From Methylococcaceae bacterium (GTDB taxonomy: Bacteria; Pseudomonadota; Gammaproteobacteria; Methylococcales; Methylomonadaceae), in contig CANNLO010000228.1 of assembly GCA_947505055.1 (NCBI GenBank), positions 1 through 7,470 on the forward strand: DNA of 7,470 nucleotides, read 5' to 3'. A program made the position numbers and the translations under genes. The notes beneath the pieces were generated by a model. It had not been told where the DNA came from, did not search any database, and saw only the letters and a program-made list of their open reading frames with translations. Shown piece by piece: positions 5,240 to 7,470 of this stretch. The stretch's first letter is position 1; every line of letters starts with the position of its first letter.

Positions 5240-6187
5240 GTGAAAATGAAAAGCATTGTGAAATCAAAGCAAAGTAATACTATTGGTAGAGGTCCTATAG
5301 CAAGAAAAGTTATAGATTCTGCACAATTTCATCTTCAAAAGAAAGTCACCAATTTGTCCGACTGGAGAGAGGCCAAGATTAGAGCTGAAGACTTTCAAAA
5401 AACCATCATTTCTCAAAACCAGCTTACACAATACGATCCGGTTCATGGTCTTTATATCTATGGACAAAACCTATTGTCGGTACTTATTGAACAACTTTGT
5501 GAATTGCCGTTTCTCGATAAATTAGCTGATGCTTATGCAAAGGCAGAAGATGAGTATATGCCGTCTGGACCACCCATGAGTCCGTTAACAGGCTCTTACT
5601 TTACCTGTTGGGGTTCGTTTGATTTGTGTGCAGGACCAAAAAGAGAAACATTCGGCACAATCGGGGTTGATTTATATAAGTTTCTTAGCGTTGACGAAGG
5701 ACTGGTAACTTTATTCGAGAAGATGCAGGGATCAAGAATGGGCTTATTCAAGCATGAAGGAGTCTCTGGCGGATATGTATTTTTAAGATAGCTAATAACA
5801 AATAAAGAGCTTAAGGTGATTTCGGCAAGCGGTTATTTAGGAAATACTGGTGAGATTTGGTTTGCGCGTATTATGCCGCCACCGTTTGATGGCAATTCAC
5901 AATTTGACTATTCAATTGTTTTCACGACCCCCTATGTCCTGGGAAAAATAGGGGTCAGAAAAGAATTCACACCCTTTGTTGAAAACGATTGGCTAGAGTA
6001 TTTTGAAAGAAATTTGCTACGGACAAAAATCAAAGAGAAAGAGGCTGCCTACGAATATCTCATGAAGTATGGCTTGAGTAAGAATTATTGGAATGAGTAT
6101 ATATTTTTAGCCTATCGTAATTATCAGCATGATATGGTTTTACTTGAAGGATTTCCTGATATCCCTTCAAGTTTACCTCATTCATAA
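5240..6187 (+). pseudogene. Unrecognised ~315-residue protein gene interrupted by one in-frame TAG
   Basis: Two frames, 5240-5791 (183 residues) and 5792-6187, are in the same phase and separated only by TAG at 5789-5791. Reading through gives a continuous protein-like sequence: GGYVFLR-x-LITNKELKV, then ISASGYLGNTGEIWFARIMP, VFTTPYVLG and a tail ending in GFPDIPSSLPHS. The stop most likely replaced a Glu, Lys or Gln codon. The start is GTG at 5240 (AGGA 5 bases upstream) or ATG at 5246. No signal peptide, membrane segment or catalytic motif stands out, and I cannot name the family; cysteines and a GxxG-rich centre (WGSFDLCAGP) are visible. A second start at GTG 5816 has no clear ribosome site. 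Either the gene is freshly inactivated or the stop is bypassed. Confidence 0.65.
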
Positions 6188-6342
6188 CGAATTGGGAGGG
6201 GAAGAAGATTACTGCTGGGAATACGCAGGCCGGAACTGATTAAAGTCGAGAGCTAATGACTGGATTGATTGGGATGGGACCAGGGAAGTGACTTTGTTTA
6301 AGTGTTAGTGATATGAAATTCATTTGGGTAGTTTAAAAGTGA

Positions 6343-6772
6343 TTTTTTCAGTTATTGTTACATCATGGCGGAATTGCTGTACGTCCATTCGGTGCAGTTG
6401 TCTTTTGGCGTCTAGGTGATTTGGTCGGACGTAAATACACCTTTTTGACCACCATCATGATCATGGGAATTTCAACGTTTATAGTCGGATTACTGACTAA
6501 CTATGAATCAATTGGAATTTTTTGCACCTATCGTTTAATGAGCTTGCGTTTATTGCAGGGTTTGGCACTTGGGGGGAGAATACGGCGGTGCTGCAACTTA
6601 TGTGGCTGAACGTGCTCCACATAATAGGCGTGGTGAATACACGGCATGGATACAAACTACTGCAACACTTGGGCTATTCCTGTCCCTGATCAACCTTACA
6701 GGAGCCAATTTTGACGTCTGGGGTTGGCGTATTCCATTTCTGGTATCTATTGTTCTGTTGTTTGTTTCCATT
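6343..6772 (+). pseudogene. MFS transporter fragment (metabolite:H+ symporter type), frameshifted
   Basis: The reading starts in mid-protein at FFQLLLHHGGIAVRPFGAVV; roughly the first 60 residues including the first membrane helix are missing. The loop 2-3 signature is recognisable as RLGDLVGRK, but the usual Gly before it is Trp (VVFWRLGDLVGRK). Next come helix-like TFLTTIMIMGISTFIVGLL and RLLQGLALGG. A sixth G in the run at 6571-6576 shifts the frame, and the continuation GGEYGGAATYVAE, PHNRRGEYTAWIQTTATLG and WGWRIPFLVSI is in the other frame. An extra T in the run at 6518-6523 and a lost base about 12 bases later locally garble the sequence (FCTYRL instead of FAPIVL). The protein stops being MFS at about 6772, near half length, where transposase sequence follows in frame. 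It is non-functional. Confidence 0.87.
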
Positions 6773-6775
6773 TGG

Positions 6776-7241
6776 TCAGCAGAAGAATTTAAGACTATAG
6801 ACTTAGGCGACAAACGCCTGAACAATCGCGCGTTTCTCTTTGCAGAACAATTGGCCGTCAAGCCAACAGCGAGCATACCAACTGCTTGCTGAGTGTGGGC
6901 CGAAACACAAGTTGCCTATCGATTTATGGCGCAAGATAAAGTGGAATGGGGGGCATGGCGAATTGCTCAACTCATGCGTTTTGGCATAACTTGCCATGAG
7001 CTAAATACTGAGCTTTTATTTGATCGGTATGAGTGGCAGGCTGCGTTCATTCTCAACAAAAAGAAGCCTCCACAGTTGTCCCTAATCTTAATGAAGTCGT
7101 CAAATTGGTTGCGTGCTTGGCGGATTCCTTGCCCGTAAAGGAGATGGTGAGTCAGGGGTGTAAAACCATCTGGCTGGTTTTGCAGCGTGCCATCGACTTG
7201 CCGCTGGCCTTAGTTATGCTCGGGAAATTCAGGCGGTGTGA
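6776..7241 (+). pseudogene. IS4-family (Tn5/IS50-type) transposase remnant, internally deleted
   Basis: The N-terminal part, SAEEFKTIDLGDKRLNNRA and EQLAVKPTASIPTAC, is the DNA-binding domain of Tn5-type transposases. A TGA at 6890-6892 replaces the usual Gly codon, and the same frame goes on as VWAETQVAYRF, AQDKVEW. Directly after this, AWRIAQLMRF and LLFDRYEWQAAFILNKKKPP belong to the C-terminal domain, so about 300 residues with the DDE catalytic centre are deleted, at the G run 6949-6952. The end is recognisable only by changing frame: VVPNLNEVVKLVA, LGGFLARKGDGESGV, KTIWLVLQRAIDL, AAGLSYAREIQAV and TGA at 7239-7241. This implies indels near 7075, 7115, 7161 and 7199. The start codon and left end are missing. 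It cannot transpose. Confidence 0.87.
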
Positions 7242-7256
7242 CTTGTGTGTAATGAT
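7241..7256 (+). repeat. Possible right-terminal repeat of the IS4/IS50-type remnant
   Basis: ACTTGTGTGTAA, starting on the last base of the transposase stop codon, matches the reverse complement of the Tn5 outside end (ACTTGTGTATAAGAGTCAG) at 11 of its first 12 bases, then diverges. No matching left end is seen before 6776, consistent with a truncated element. The following 85 bases to 7341 hold nothing I can identify. Confidence 0.4.
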
Positions 7257-7341
7257 ATGGATTAGGCCTGATAGTTGTCATTTATTAACCAAAGATATTC
7301 ATATAAGTCGTTTTTATTCATAGTTGAGATCTATGTATAGG

Positions 7342-7470
7342 GTAAGCGCCCAGTCCAGCCATCTATTTTCCCATAGCAAAATCAGTCATCCTTATCATTT
7401 TGAATGAGGATGAGTCATGGTGTTATCAGCAAACTGGAAAAAACATATTGAAACCTGGCAGAGCAGCGGT
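7342..7470 (+). mobile_element. Left end of an IS66-family insertion sequence (continues past window)
   Basis: GTAAGCGCCCAGTCCAGCC (7342-7360) has the 5'-GTAAGCG start typical of IS66-family terminal inverted repeats, and it lies 75 bases before an open reading frame that looks like the first IS66 gene. If the boundary is right, the 8-base target duplication is TGTATAGG (7334-7341); the other copy would be outside the window. Confidence 0.6.
7417..7470 (+). CDS. IS66-family TnpA-like accessory protein (N-terminus only)
   Basis: ATG at 7417 follows GAGGA (7406-7410) with a 6-base spacer. The 18 visible codons read MVLSANWKKHIETWQSSG and run off the window. The pattern 'W..HI..WQ.SG' is characteristic of the N-terminus of the small helix-turn-helix protein encoded first in IS66-type elements, which is needed for transposition together with TnpB and TnpC. 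Only the start is visible, so intactness cannot be judged. Confidence 0.6.
   Translation, partial: MVLSANWKKHIETWQSSG

Noticed and set aside
6186..6308. Frame reading NELGGEEDYCWEYAGRN, a TGA, then ANDWIDWDGTREVTLFKC
   Set aside because: Two short open pieces in one phase could be gene debris, but there is no start site and no recognisable motif; chance is as likely.
6518..7201. Indels at T and G runs as possible sequencing errors
   Set aside because: Homopolymer errors could explain some, but missing N-terminus, a TGA, a large internal deletion and several non-homopolymer indels all fall in the same remnants while neighbouring genes are clean, so real decay is preferred.
1..7470. CRISPR arrays, tRNA or rRNA genes
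   Set aside because: No regularly spaced direct repeats and no cloverleaf or rRNA-like sequence were seen on either strand.

Overview
The window looks like an accessory stretch of a moderately AT-rich proteobacterial chromosome. It is most like a gammaproteobacterium: Shine-Dalgarno sites are of GAGGAG type, promoters are sigma70-like, and there is a Fur-type operator and bacterioferritin/Bfd proteins close to the E. coli ones. A methanotroph-like or related environmental lineage is possible, but nothing here proves it. All product names come from reading motifs by eye; no search was run.

Layout: (1) 1-900 holds the last codons of a probable SNF2-type helicase and then a complete SWIM zinc-finger protein. 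(2) 901-1382 is a degraded or poorly coding stretch with one small conserved-looking reading frame broken by TAA at its third codon. (3) 1383-3087 is a hipB-hipA toxin-antitoxin operon with a good promoter and a candidate operator. (4) 3088-3260 carries two strong stem-loops. (5) 3260-3433 (minus strand) is a 57-residue membrane protein with its own promoter, divergent from (6) an iron-storage cluster, two tandem bacterioferritin genes (3682-4662) followed by bfd (4785-4970) behind a promoter overlapped by a Fur-box-like palindrome. (7) 5240-6187 is an unrecognised gene interrupted by a single in-frame TAG. (8) 6343-7241 is wreckage: an MFS transporter fragment joined in frame to an internally deleted IS4/Tn5-type transposase. 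(9) From 7342 an IS66-family element appears to begin and run off the window.

The most coherent biology is the iron cluster. The first bacterioferritin keeps all ferroxidase ligands but lacks the haem Met52. The second keeps Met52 and the residues known to contact Bfd but has lost the ferroxidase site. The two should assemble into one shell with divided labour: iron enters and is oxidised at subunit 1, and electrons for release enter from Bfd through haem held by subunit 2. The most unexpected signal is in the hip operon. The N-terminal tail of HipB repeats the sequence of HipA's own glycine-rich serine loop (9 of 14 residues identical), which suggests a small duplication or a pseudosubstrate-like mimic.
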